A stretch of DNA of 64,000 bases from Orobanche coerulescens (Eukaryota > Streptophyta > Magnoliopsida > Lamiales > Orobanchaceae): assembly GCA_033398695.1 (NCBI GenBank), contig CM065802.1, positions 150,088,096-150,152,095 on the forward strand. The letters are read 5' to 3'. Positions 11,559 through 22,855 of the stretch are shown one piece after another; position 1 is the first letter of the stretch, and each line of letters starts with the position of its first letter. The position numbers and the translations under genes are program-made. The notes under the pieces were generated by a model. The model had not been told where the DNA came from, did no database searches, and worked only from the letters and a program-made list of their open reading frames with translations.

Positions 11559-12658
11559 ATTTCCATGTCCCATCTATATGATTCGCCTCGATGAAAACAA
11601 GCAACTAAAAAGGGGATGACTCGCCCGCCATACAAGAGGTCATTGTCTAAACTTGACAGACCTATGCAAGTGATCGCCCCTCCAAGCACAACGTATACCG
11701 ATGAGGGTCGTCATCTAACATGGCGATCCGAGGTAGAAAAGTGTAGCCGTGGTACTGGAGGTCGATGGAACCGACAGCTTCGGCCATGCAAGGTTCCTTT
11801 GAGCTGAGATCGCTCGCCCTTCGTTTAAATATGAGGCGAGCGTAGCCGAAGGAACCTCCAATTAAATCCGTGGACACGCTCGTGCGCCCTCAAAGTACAT
11901 CATCTAACATGATGTACCCAGACAAGACGGCAGGTCCCTACCCCATCACAATGTATACCGACGAGGGTCGTCATCTAACATGGCGATCCGAGGTAGAAAA
12001 GTGCCGACAAGCCACGGAGGTGAAGTCGAATAAACTGACGACGTCCTGTGCAAGCACTCCTCCAAACCGAGACCGCTCGCCTTTCGTTTAAACACAAGGC
12101 GGGCGCAGCCTAATGGAGGACCCTAACAAAAAAGTGAGTCGCGGGATAGTCCCTCGCACATAAATACACGGTTACGGAGATCGGTCCATCGAACTCAGCG
12201 ACCGTGCACACAGTCGTCCTCCCTCGAAGGATCGGCAAAACTGAAGATAGCTCACCAAGACATACTATTTTCGCTCCCTTACTTACACTAAGTGAACAAA
12301 AACAAGGGGCAAAGAAGTGGAGCTATTCCTAAATACGATCAGAAGGAAGGGACCATACATGATCGGCTTCGTTCAAAAAGACACACGACGATCAACTCTA
12401 TTCAAGAAATTTACAAGTAAGAATTTTCGAGTACACTAATACATTCGGAAATATTCAACACTCAAACAGTCAATCGGGCGAACAAAACATCAGATGCAAT
12501 TATGCAAACACTTGTATAAAGTCACATGCAAACATTCAGAGACGATGTACTCATTAATAATCGGATATAAAAAAGAAGTATTTTATTCCATCTGAAAATA
12601 TTGGTACATTCAAGCCCGAAGGCAGTAAAAATTACAAGCAAAAGAAGACAAAAATCAC
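11559..12658. other. Non-coding 3' region of Tat-1
   Basis: No coding potential. It contains the 260-bp tandem duplication (separate entry). From about 12290 to 12658, read on the minus strand, it is similar to 58062-58430 of the second Tat copy, including GATCGTCGTRTGT and a CCCCTTRTTTTTGTT stretch; both follow the antisense ORF stop. This therefore belongs between pol (lost here) and the antisense ORF. Confidence 0.6.
11691..12125. repeat. Tandem duplication, period 260 bp
   Basis: RYGTATACCGAYGAGGGTCG starts at 11691 and again at 11951, followed in both by CATCTAACATGGCGATCCGA. Each unit later carries CGCTCGCC..TTCGTTTAAA. Tandem repeats between pol and the 3' LTR are common in Tat-lineage elements. 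Confidence 0.85.
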
Positions 12659-15350
12659 TCAGGCTCCCCCCGGCTGGCCTTTGCCCCCAGCGGGTGGATC
12701 GGTGCGCGCTCTCTCATCGACTTCAGGATAAATCAACTTATCCGGAAAAGGATACCAACTCAAGTCGATCCCCAAGTCGGTGAGGTCGAGGATCGGCAAG
12801 TAAAATTCTGGATGCAAAGGATGCTCGAGTGCGTAGGCCTTGAAGGACTCCATCACAGGACCGACCTCGATCCCTACCTTCTTAGCGGATCGGACAGCGT
12901 CGACATAAGCCATATAGTAGGCGAACTGGCCGATGTATGCCACGTTAAGGTAGGGATCGGTCTCGATCGCCTTTATTTGCCCCTTCAAATCCGCGGTCGT
13001 CTTCTCAGCATCCGCAAGCTCGACCACCTTGGCGGCCAGATCTCCCTTCGCCTTCTCCAGCTCTCCCTTCGCCTTCTCCAGCTCGCCGTTGAGACGATCC
13101 ACTGTCGCCTTCAGCCCGGTCGCCTCCTCCTGTGAGGCCGCATGCATCCGGAAAGCTTCCGCCATCTGGTCACGGGACCAATCGGCCACTTCCTTGGACC
13201 GGCTAAGCTCCTGCTTCATCCGATCAAGGTCCTGCTTGGCTCATTTGACCGCCTCTAAGTTCTCCTTCTCCATGGCCGCTATCCGATTAGCGAAGTCGAC
13301 GTTCTGGATCCGAGCGGCCTCAAGATCTTGATGGAGGCGAGCATTAGAGGGTCGCCCCTCATAATCCTTGGCGGCTTGGACGGCCATCGTCGCCGCCTGG
13401 AGAGTCAGGGCGATGGTCGCCTGCATGGCATCTCCAGACCGCCGACGAGCAATCGCGTCGAGATCGGTCGTCCAAGCCTTAGGCAGAGAAGCGATGGCCC
13501 GGGAGACATAAGCGGGGACTTCGAGGGACTGGCGAGGAGACTTGCTCGCCAAGAAGTCCAACACTATCGGCGAGACGTCCGGATCGGCAAGACGGATCCA
13601 GCAACGCAAATAAATGGGGACAAAGGAGTCAGCATATGCCTTGAACAAATAAGCCCAACTCAGAAAAGGCCAAACCGGTCTTACCTGTTGACCAACTCGG
13701 GGTCGCGACCAAAATAAGGTTTGCCCCGAGAAGTTTCAGCTTCGGCGATCGCCGCTTTTTTTAGGAAGCCGGTCGAGGACATGGAGCCGGATCCCTCCAC
13801 CATCGGAACAGCAGAGATAGGAGCCGCAGCAACCGGCGGCTCCAAAATAGATACGTCCGCCTCAGCAGTCGGCAGGGACTCCTCCGGCCTCCGCCTCTTG
13901 CGGTTGCGCTGGAGTTTCTCATCCTCCTGAACTTCCGGCTCGACGACCGGCGCCGTAGCAGGCCTCACCACGGGGACGGGACGAGACGTCGTCACAGGGG
14001 CACGGCCTGTTTTCTTTGTCTGGTGAAGGCGACCCAATAGACCGGGATTCGACATTGCGATCTCTTGCGATGGCTCGGCGTAGCGAGGAAAATGAATCTC
14101 TGTCAAAGAAGAGATTCAGACAAGTTAGACATCTACTTCAATTAGGCGATCGTCATGCAGGAAAGAGGAAATAAAAATCCATACCCGGGGCCTTCAAATG
14201 GCGAGGGTAGCGAAATAGTCGAGCTCCCAACCGATGAAGTTCGTGACCGAGTGAGCGAACGTCGATGTAGGAGTCCGGCAAGGCGCGAATTCGCTCCCAG
14301 ACGATCAAGAAATCAAAGGGGAGACTGCCGATCGCTGGAACAAGAGATCCTGCAAAAAGGAAACAAAATTAGATCAGTCCAAGACGTATCCGATCAAAGG
14401 GAGAGTTAAAACCCTTACTCGGATTTCTCTCCCGAAAATTGGTGGGGATATCCAACTCTTCCTCCGGCCTATCACTCGACGCCGACCTCCACGCTCCGCC
14501 GACCCAGCACCATTTTGCCAGGTCGCCCCGAGTCTTGTTCGGTACCCCGAGGACCACTCTTCCCATTCGACCTTGAATGTGATTACCACCGACCGACCCC
14601 TTCTGCGCAGCCAGTTTGAAGAGATAGTTCATTTATAGAAAGGAGACGGAACAACCGGTGACCGCCGAAAAGTGTCAAAGTACTGATGAAATGTAGCCAG
14701 GCATTCGGCGTCAGCTGAATCAGTGCCAAATTCCAGGCAATCAACAAATAGGATACGGCGAACGACAAGGGGAACCGTAGGCCGGCCTCCATAATCATTT
14801 CATTAACGGAGACCAGACCCTCGGGAGGTTGATCGGCACGTTCGTTTTCTGAGGGCACGTGCAGCGAGACGTCAGAGGGAATATGGAATTTCGCCCTCCA
14901 GCGACTCAAGTCTTTCTTGGTCGTCGTGCTCCGAATCTGACCAAGAGTCTACAGAGAAGGGTCGGAGGCCCGAAACGCCTTCCGTTTCACGGGCTCATAG
15001 GGATGGGCGGCATAATAGGCTTGGAAGTCAAACTCGGGACAGGGTCCAGCGATCCTCTCCATAAGTTTGGCAAAATCTAAATAAGCAGGGCCGAATACGT
15101 TGTTCCGCTCCCAATCCAACCTCACCTCTTCATCCTCGTCCACCGGTGAGTCCCTCAGCACTGCCGCCGCCGACCTCGCCACGACAGCTTCATTGAAGAG
15201 CTACTCAATCTCCGCGGGTGCAATACCGGCACGAATGGCCTCGACGGCCGTCTCCATCTGAAGGCCCATGGGGGTTTCTTCCCGGTCAGGCAAAGCCGCG
15301 GCGGTGGAAGAGCTACCGGCCTCGAAAGTTTTAGATCCTCCTCCAGACAT
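12659..15350 (-). pseudogene. Tat-1 antisense ORF (gypsy-type transposon protein, Transposase_28-like)
   Basis: Minus-strand gene with start ATG at 15350, antisense to the element. Exon 1 (15350-14420) carries SRWRAKFHIPSDVSLHVP...EAGLRFPLSF...LTPNAWLHFI, which resembles the plant 'putative gypsy type transposon' domain. Splice sites that also occur in the copy at 55571: donors at 14418/14417, 14184/14183 and 13684/13683, acceptors before 14349 and 14099. The last exon holds PKAWTTDLDAIARRR, a coiled-coil rich in Glu/Lys (GELEKAKGELEKAKG) and a conserved tail YLNVAYIGQFAYYMAY...LDLTDLGIDLSWYP. The last-exon acceptor reads TTTGCG rather than TTTGCAG (about 13605). There are also stops (about 15200, 13236) and frame changes in exon 1, so this copy is decayed. 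Function unknown. Confidence 0.75.
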
Positions 15351-15494
15351 GATCTTAAAGTAAAGGGGAAGAGAGAATTTGTGTTCTTACCGAAAATAAA
15401 AGGACGGTCGGCACACAGATCTTCGAAAAATTCTACAGAGTCTCGACTAAATAACAAAGGTGCGTGAAGAGTGGAAATGAAGTAGCCCTAGCTC

Positions 15495-15502
15495 CTTTTA
15501 TA
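15495..15502 (-). promoter_or_regulatory. TATA box of the Tat-1 antisense ORF
   Basis: CGCCTATAAAAGG on the minus strand, 145 bases before the ORF start at 15350. The second copy has CGCCTATAAA at the equivalent place (55408). Conservation in both copies supports a promoter separate from the LTR. Confidence 0.6.
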
Positions 15503-15562
15503 GGCGGGAGCAGGGGTCTCTGTGCAAATAGGCAAAATCTCGAGGGCTGGAGTGCAACCGTC

Positions 15563-15578
15563 GGGGGGGGGGGGGGGG
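15563..15578. repeat. G16 homopolymer
   Basis: Sixteen G in a row between the Tat-1 3' LTR and the antisense ORF promoter; not present in the copy near 55330. Confidence 0.95.
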
Positions 15579-15859
15579 ACACATTAAATGCAGCCCTCGA
15601 AACCCGTTTCGAGGGCACGCCAGGCGACAAGTCTGACATAACCGTCGGACTCCCCCAATAGTAGCGCGACGTGTGTCCTTGCAACGTTTCGAGAGCCCGC
15701 CTTCATTTCCTGCTAATTCCAGCGCAAAAAGAGATCGTCCAAATTTAAAATAAGATCGTCCTGACAATCGTCCTTGTCATAAACAAACGAGCCAATCGTC
15801 TAAAGCACTGGCGATCGCCAACAGTGCCACCTCACCCCGTGTTTTCAACATCGATGCGA

Positions 15860-15872
15860 GCTGGGGGGAAAT
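15860..15872 (+). other. Polypurine tract of Tat-1
   Basis: GCTGGGGGGAAAT lies directly before the LTR start TGTTGTGCGGCG. The second copy has the same layout, inverted, at 55034-55046. This fixes the plus orientation of Tat-1. Confidence 0.8.
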
Positions 15873-15978
15873 TGTTGTGCGGCGATTAATACGCCTCGAT
15901 GGCGATCGAGATAATGGTCTGAGAGCCAACCATAGAAGACATACGCTGGGCAAACACCCAGCAGTCGGCGCCCATGGA

Positions 15979-16036
15979 GATCGTCTTGTGGTATCTCGCG
16001 ATCGTCTTCTGGTATCTGGCGATCGTCTTCGATATC
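15979..16036. repeat. 21-bp tandem repeat in Tat-1 LTR
   Basis: GATCGTCTTSTGGTATCTSGC occurs at 15979 and 16000, with a partial third copy from 16021. Confidence 0.9.
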
Positions 16037-16154
16037 CGACATATGAATCCAACATCCATCAAAGTCGTCGAAGACCGAATCTTGGACGGAGACCCACGTG
16101 CAGATCCACAAAAGGCGCTGCAAGATAGGGCCTTTGACCCCATCCTGTCACTAG

Positions 16155-16378
16155 CCTTTCACCTACCGAAAAGCCCGCGGAATGGCACACGGTGGGTCCT
16201 CCCCAGACAGCGACTCAGGACGCGTGCAGGCTTCGCATTGGCTCGCATGGCTGGCGCCTGTCACCTGCCTTTCACCTACCGACAAGCCCGCCAAAAGGCA
16301 CATGGTGGGTCCTCCCCAGACAGCGACTCAGGACGCGTGCAGGATTCCCATTGTCTCGCACGGATGGCTGCCAGCAGC
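16155..16378. repeat. 113-bp tandem duplication in Tat-1 LTR
   Basis: CCTTTCACCTACCGAMAAGC starts at 16155 and again at 16268; both units carry GGTGGGTCCTCCCCAGACAG and GACTCAGGACGCGTGCAGG. The apparent overlapping ORFs here are a by-product of this duplication. The second Tat LTR has no such duplication. Confidence 0.92.
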
Positions 16379-16493
16379 AACCTCAGACTTGAAGGAAAAA
16401 ACCCCACGTGATAGGACGATCGCCCACATTTTTCTAATATAGAATACGGCGGTCGTCCGTGATCGCCGGAGAGGTCCCAGCAACCTTGTCTCC

Positions 16494-16501
16494 TATAAAT
16501 A
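16494..16501 (+). promoter_or_regulatory. TATA box of Tat-1 LTR
   Basis: TCCTATAAATAGGAGG, a TATA box inside a short palindrome; the same element occurs inverted at 54483-54490 in Tat-2. Confidence 0.75.
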
Positions 16502-16912
16502 GGAGGCCTACAACAGTGGCCTAGGATCATCGGGAATACAGTGAAAAGCGCACATAGAGAGAATAAAGACTCATCTGGCAATTACTTACACATTCATAGT
16601 GATATTCATACACACTTACAGAACATAAAAAGCAAGAACTCACAGATCTTCACATCTGGTTCTTCCAGCAATCTACACGCTCTACAGCTTAGATAACTAG
16701 AAGTCTTTACACTCATTGTAATAGATTCTAACATTAATATTTGCACTCCAAAGTATCTATATTAATAATATCTCGCGAGAGCATTCAAGCCCGGGATTAA
16801 CAACCCCGGCAAACCTTGTGTTATTTATTTTCCCACGGAAGTGTTCTCGCATTTGTTTGTTATTCGATCATTCCAGCAATATTATCTCCGGATAATATTT
16901 TGGGTAACAACA

Positions 16913-18900
16913 TTAGGAAAGATGATCAAGGCGATGAAAGCTGTCAAATTGTTGAAATAGGGCTCTCCCGGATACTGGTGCTACGCAATGAAGAAAGAAG
17001 ACGGAAAAGTAGAACTCTCATCCATTCCTGTTGTGAACGAATTTATGGATGTGTTTCCTTACGAATTACCTGGACTACCTCCATGACGGGATGTAGAATT
17101 CACCATCGAGCTGGAACCAGCAGCTACACCAATTTCTAAGGCGCCATATCGTATGGCACCTACTGAGATGTACGAATTGAAGAAGCAACTGGAAGAGTTA
17201 CTGGACAAAGGCAATATCCAACCAAGCATTTCTCCCTGGGGTGCACCAGTTCTTTTTGTCCGGAAGAAGGATGGATCGCTTCGATTGTGTATTGACTATC
17301 GAGAGCTGAACAAGATGACAATCAAGAAAAAGTATCCATTGCCACGGATTGATGATTTGTTTGACCAGTTACAAGGAGCAACAGTGTTCTCTAAGATCGA
17401 TATGAGGTCGGGATATCATTAGTTGATGATTAAGGAATCCGATGTTCTAAAATCAGCATTCAGAACTCAATACGGACACTATGAGTTTGTAGTGATGCCA
17501 TTTGGTCTCACTAACGCACCTGCTGTATTCATGCAATTGATGAGCCAAGTGTTCATAGAGTATTTGGACAAATTCGTGGTCGTATTTATTGATGACATTC
17601 GGGTTTATTCTAAGAGCCCGGAAGAGCATGCACAGCATATGCGGATCGTTTTAAACCTTCTGAGAAATGAGCAATTGTACGCCAAGCTTTCTAAGTGTGA
17701 ATTCTGGCTAAAGGAAGTAATGTTCCTCGGTCATGTGGTATCAGTAGAAGGAGTCCGAGTAGATCCCCATAAAATCGAAGCAGTTATAGATTGGAAGTCT
17801 CTTAAGAACGTGAAAGAAGTCTAGAGTTTCTTAGGACTTGTTGGGTATTATCATCGGTTCGTGGAAGGGTTTTCCAAAATTACCAGCCCACTTACTAGAC
17901 TACTGCAGAAAACTCAAAAGTTTGAGTGGAACGAGATGTGCCAGACTAGCTTTGATGAATTGAAGAAGAGATTGACGACGGCACCAATTTTAGCACTCCC
18001 ACAGGGAACTGGAGGATTCATAGTTTACAGTGACGCTTCGAACCAAGGTATCAGGTGTGTATTGATGCAAAATGACAAGGTGATCGCCTATGCGTCATGA
18101 TAGCTGAATCCTTATGAAGTAAATTACCCAACGCATGATTTGGAGCTGGCAGCGGTAGTTTTTGCTTTGAAAATCTGGAGACATTACCTGTACGGGACTC
18201 ACTGTCAAATCTTTACGGATCACAAGTCTCAAATACATCTTCAGTCAGAAAGAGTTGAACATGCGGCAAAGGAGATGGCTGGAACTGATTAAGGACTACG
18301 ACTTGGAGATTCTTTATCATCCAGGCAAAGCAAATGTAGTGGCCGATGTACTTAGCTGCAAGCCTGTTTCTATTCAGATGCTGGATACTCTGACCTCCCA
18401 GCCCAGCATTCAACGCAAATTGATTCACGAAGGAATTGAAGTATGGTTGCAAAGAGTCCAAGGACAACTATGTGAGATGGAAATAACTTCATCATTAACC
18501 GAAGAAATCAAATCTAAGCAATTAGATGATCCTCTGATGATTCGGTTATGCGATGGAGTGAGCAAGGGAAAAGCCCCAGGATTTATAGTTCATGATGATG
18601 GAGTCTTGAGATTTTAGAGCCGACTTTTTGCTCCCGTTGTCGATGTTCTAAAGCAGATAATTATGAAGGAAGCTCACAGCATGCCATATTCTATCCACCC
18701 GGGCACCAGTAAGATGTATAAGGACCTGAAGCAGAACTTCTGGTGGGGCAACATGAAGAAATATGTAGCGGATTATGTCTCGAAATGTTTGATTTGTCAG
18801 CAGGTTAAGATCGAGCATCAACGACATGTCGGAATGCTGAAGTCGCTCCCGATTCCTGAATGGAAGTGGGAGGACATATCGATGGACTTTATCACTAATG
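16913..18900 (+). pseudogene. Gyp-B: chromovirus pol, RT to integrase, 5' part
   Basis: Starts inside pol just before RT (PVVNEFMDVFPYELPGLPP), then [51 protein letters not shown] and FIDD at 17585-17596, the connection domain ([19 protein letters not shown]), RNase H ([47 protein letters not shown]) and the integrase zinc region (CLICQQVKIEHQRH). Stops occur at about 17095, 17420, 17822, 18098 and 18616, and a frame change at about 18230. The protein is interrupted in the integrase core at MDFITN by a solo LTR and resumes at 21642. The 5' part was displaced by Tat-1, whose 3' LTR ends at 16912. Confidence 0.92.
18896..18900. repeat. Target-site duplication TAATG, left copy of solo LTR
   Basis: TAATG precedes the LTR here and follows it at 21637-21641; removing the LTR and one copy restores ITNVPRTMTGMNMIWVIVDR in the integrase frame. 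Confidence 0.95.
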
Positions 18901-19066
18901 TGTAATACCCGAGATCCTTGTTCCAGATTCGTTGAGTTTTTGGGGTTTTATCGGATTGTTATTGTCCTCATCGTTGGAATTTGGTGTCATGTTTATGTGT
19001 GCCTTGTTGGGACGTGTGTTTGGAGGCGTTTCAGATCACTATGTGAGTTTCTGGGTTTTTGTGGTG

Positions 19067-19421
19067 TAGCGCACGCTAATGCTTGTGGCATAGCGCACGC
19101 TACGGCGTTGGGGTTAGCGCACGCTACCAGATGTGTAGCGCACGCTAACTGGCAGTCCAGGAACTACTGGACTGGGACTGTGGCTTTGTTAGCGCACGCT
19201 AAGGTCGATAACTAGCGTACGCTATCGACTGCTTAGCGCACGCTCTTCCTTCTTTCTAGCCCGCGTTGCTCGGTAAATCTGGTCCGGGGGCCACCGGATG
19301 GACCGTGACTCGTTAGCGCACGCTACACTCATGGGGCTAGCGCACGCTATGATGTTATATGCGGAATGTTCGGCGTTGACCTCGTTAGCGCGCGCTAATG
19401 CGGTCTAGTTAGCGCACGCTA
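19067..19421. repeat. Array of 11 dyad 12-mers (TAGCGYACGCTA) in LTR-1
   Basis: Copies start at 19067, 19091, 19115, 19136, 19190, 19213, 19234, 19314, 19338, 19386 and 19410. Neighbouring spacings are mostly 21-24 bp and one gap is 48 bp. Spacers are unrelated. Most copies are TAGCGCACGCTA; 19213 is the perfect palindrome TAGCGTACGCTA, 19386 is the perfect palindrome TAGCGCGCGCTA, and 19234 ends in C instead of A. Confidence 0.93.
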
Positions 19422-19433
19422 ATAACTGTCCAG

Positions 19434-19441
19434 TATAAATA
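19434..19441 (+). promoter_or_regulatory. TATA box of LTR-1
   Basis: TATAAATA, 24 bp start-to-start from the last dyad copy at 19410. Confidence 0.75.
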
Positions 19442-21575
19442 TTGGACAGCTGGCTTCACTTCGTCATTTCTCTCCCTTCTTCATCCTTTCCGACGGGAGT
19501 GAGCTCCAGAGGTGATTTTCAGCGATCTTCTTCGTCAAGCTTCATTTTGGAACGGATTTGTAGGTGTTTAACAACACCAAATCATCTTCTTGATCCAAAT
19601 CAAGGTAATCTCTTCTTAGAACCCTAGTTCTTGAATTTTGGGGGGTTTCTCCTTAGTTCTTCGATTTAATCCGAGGATGATGAATCGATGGTGAAATTAT
19701 TGTTGTCTTGGCCATGATCTTCGGATTTTTGAACTCATTCATGATTTTATATCACTCGGAACATAGTTCTTGATTTCTTGGAGACACACTTAGATCCTTG
19801 TTGTTTTTAGGATCGATTCGGATTCCGTTTAGTGTTATTGATTCGTGTTAGTGTTATTTTCGTAGTTCTCGTGGAGTTGTCGAGTTCATGGTCGGTTTTG
19901 GAAGTTCGAAGGCTGCCCAACCTCATCCGTTCGTTGTCCGGTGTTTCGTGGTATCGAGGCCTTGTGATTCGTCGTATTTGTTCGCTCGCGGATTTGAGGC
20001 AAGTATCTTGCCTATACACTTCATATTTCGTAGTGGTTATAGTCGGTAATTGACTAGGTGTGCAATTGAATTATTTTTAATGAACTTATAAAAGAATCGG
20101 TATATTCTCGATAAAGGTTTTCTATAAAATCTACTTATGTGTTGGTGAACGATTGTGTGGTGCTGAGGATATGTACTAGTGGTGTGCTTTGGAATATCTT
20201 CTTTACGTTTGGTATCGTTGTGCGTGATTATGTTGATAGTGGACTTAAGGTTATGTCTTTCTGACAAGAAGTGTGTATATATGTGTGGACGTGTGTACTA
20301 TTGATGAGTTTGTGATGATGTGTGATGTGAGTATGTGTCGGGTGTTGTGGCCATTCTTAGCAAGTACCTTGATTTACTTGAAGTACTTCGGGAATATGTT
20401 TTTGAATCGTGATTTCGTGAAAGTGGTAATTTGAAAATGTGGTTTGTGCCATGTGGTTACCGAGAGTGTGAACCGAGTAAAACCGGTGAGGGTCCCCTGG
20501 GTCCTAGAGGCTGCGTATCCCTACGGATCACTCGGTGGGCTATACACCAGGGAGGGCCTGACGAGGTGTCTCTGGGGTGTGTATCTTGCTGAGATGTACA
20601 GGGCCAGTATAGCTCGGGAGGTTGTTTTGTGATATGGCACGATGTTGTTTTCGATAATTGTGATATGTCCGGAGTATCACATATGCAAATTCCCAAAGTG
20701 AGATACATCATATGTAAGGTCTTGGTACTTGGCTAAAATGGCACCGGTATAAGCGTCGTATATTATTTGCTTCATGGTTGCGATATTTTTGGCATAAGGA
20801 TACGGGCCCCGTGATTGTTTCCGTACATTGTGGTTTGGTTATGTATCGAGCGTGACCGTTGTGTTATTCACTCGAGTATGGGATATGGATGTTTTGGGTC
20901 GTGGACCCTGTGTTTGTGACCAGATTGGTATCTTTGAGTAAAAACAATTCTTTGGCCCGTGTCCCTATGTGGTTTGTCGAGTTAAAGATTTATTAGCCCA
21001 GAAATGTCTTTCTAAAACTCCCGAGACATTTTAAATGCTTTTCAAAGAGCCTGCGTGTCTCATTCCAATTTTTCATGGTTTGAACTATTTTATTCAATGA
21101 AATATCTCGGGAAATTTTCATTGGGTTGAATTGTGGAATTAATCAAGTTTTTATATTCTTGGAATATGTTGTGTATAGCTCGTATTTGCACTTTATACTT
21201 GCACTAGCAAAACAAAGGAGTTTGCTAACCCCGAGTATTCGGGGTGGATGTCTCAGACAAGGCCCGGTACTTGCAAAGTTGTCGGGAGCGAACCACAGGA
21301 TCGGTACGAAGGATGATGGAAGACGACGATGCTAATCACATGAAGGTCGTGTTGGGTATTTGGTGAAGTCTTATTGTTTTGTCTTTTTGTTGGGGTATTT
21401 TCTAATTTTCGGGAAGTATTAATGTATCCTAACCCCTGCGTGGGTACGAGTTAGAAAAAGGAGTTTTGTATGTTCGATGTAAGAATTTTTGGTATAAGAC
21501 CAAATCGGTCTAATGGTTCATTATTTAGCCATATCGGCTATCAATGTGATGTATTGTTTTCGTATTTAGCCTGGT

Positions 21576-21596
21576 AGATCCTCATGGAGAGGGTCT
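21576..21596 (+). promoter_or_regulatory. Conserved 3' hairpin in LTR-1
   Basis: AGATCCTC pairs with GAGGGTCT around loop ATGGA, 40 bases before the LTR end. The same 8-bp stem with a 5-nt loop recurs in the other LTRs of this family. Confidence 0.7.
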
Positions 21597-21641
21597 GCGG
21601 CGCTGTAATATTCCCAAGTGGTTTGGGGGTGTTACATAATG

Positions 21642-22690
21642 TGCCGAGAACCATGACAGGAATGAACATGATTTGGGTGATAGTTGACCGTATAACCAAA
21701 TTGGCTCATTTTCTAGGCATTAAGGACACTTGGGGACCCGAGAAGTTGGCATGAGTATTTATTTTAGAGATAGTCTGATTGCATGGTACGCCGAAGACCA
21801 TTATTTCTGACCGAGACGGTCGCTTCGTGTCTCATTTTTGGAAAGCAGTTCATAAAGCCTTGGGAACCGAATTGAACTTCAGCACAGCTTATCATCCACA
21901 GACAAACGGACAATCCGAGAGGACTATTCAAACGGTGGAAGATATGTCGAGGGCTTGTGCTTTAGATTGGTCAACTAATTGGGAAGTTCATCTGACGTTG
22001 ATTGAATTCACATACAATAATAGTTGGCATGCTTCCATTAAGATGGCACCGTTTGAGGCATTATACGGGAGGAGATGCAGATCGCCCCTTTGTTAGGATG
22101 ATTCATCAGACTTGATCGGGATGGAACCGGAATTGATTGTGCAGACACGAGAGAAGATAGCCTTGATTCACATAAGGCTGTTGACCGCCCAGACTCGACA
22201 GAAATCTTACGCAGACGTGTGCCATCATCCATTAGAGTTCAGTATTGGAGATCATGTGCTTTTAAAGGTTTCTCCTACTCGGGGAATCTTTCTTTTTCGG
22301 AGAAAGGGAAAGCTGAGTCCGAGATATATCGGACCGTTCGAGATTCTTGAGAGAGTTGGAGAGTTGGCATACAGGTTGGCATTACCGCCGTCATTGAGCC
22401 ATGTTCATAACGTATTCCACGTATCCCAGTTACGAAAGTATATACCAGATCCTAGTCATGTCATTGATTTCGGCGAGATCAAAGTCGCTCAGGATGGCAC
22501 GTTTGAAGAGAGACCGATCAGGATACTCGAGAGTTGAGTTAAGCAATTGAGAAACAAACCGATCGCTTTGGTTAAGGTTCAGTGGTCGCGCCACGGAGTG
22601 GAAGAAGCCACTTGGAAACGGAAGATAGCATGAAGTCCAGATATCCAGAGTTATTTTCGTCTTGAGTTTCGGGACGAAACTCCCTTTTAG
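21642..22690 (+). pseudogene. Gyp-B: integrase core and chromodomain, 3' part
   Basis: Continues the integrase interrupted at 18900: [40 protein letters not shown] (second core Asp), [15 protein letters not shown] (core Glu), [10 protein letters not shown], then the C-terminal GDHVLLKVSPTRGI...YIGPFEILERVGELAYRL...HNVFHVSQLRKYIPDPSH and a chromodomain tail VKVQWSRHGVEEATWK. Chromodomain integrases direct insertion into heterochromatin. Stops at about 21750, 21778, 22094 and 22535 inactivate it. It is followed by GTTTCGGGACGAAACTC and a purine tract before the LTR. Confidence 0.93.
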
Positions 22691-22855
22691 AAGGAGAGTA
22701 TGTAATATCTGGATTAATTATCGAGTATTTCATCTGTAATTGGGCCTTGTATTATTCGGATTTGTGATATCAATAATCAAAGTATTATATTTCTTGTATT
22801 TGTATCCTTGTACATGATTATATCAATATGTAAATTTTCTCATGCAAGTACGTGA

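Larger units (their letters stand above)
15873..16912 (+). mobile_element. Tat-1 3' LTR, complete (1040 bp)
   Basis: Starts TGTTGTGCGG after the polypurine tract and ends GGTAACAACA; both ends match the inverted copy at 54094-55033. A TATA box at 16494 points to the right, giving plus orientation, and the conserved stretch CTCGCGAGAGCATTCAAGCC lies in U5. The base after 16912 is inside gypsy pol with no primer-binding site, so this is the 3' LTR and the element inserted into Gyp-B. Confidence 0.88.
18901..21636 (+). mobile_element. Solo LTR of a chromovirus (LTR-1, 2736 bp)
   Basis: TGTAATACCC at the left and GGGGGTGTTACA at the right, flanked by the 5-bp duplication TAATG. No internal element sequence lies between, so this is a solo LTR left by LTR-LTR recombination. 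It holds the 12-bp dyad array (19067-19421), a TATA box at 19434, a splice-donor-rich leader, a repeated GGGTC-rich block (20480-20630) and a 3' hairpin (21576-21596). No protein-coding capacity. Confidence 0.95.

Noticed and set aside
16182..16442. Three overlapping repeated ORFs in the Tat-1 LTR
   Set aside because: They come from the 113-bp tandem duplication; there is no protein similarity and the second LTR lacks it.
19067..19421. CRISPR-like repeat-spacer array
   Set aside because: Repeats are only 12 bp, variable and mostly dyad-symmetric, spacers are about 11 bp, and the context is a plant LTR promoter with no cas genes.
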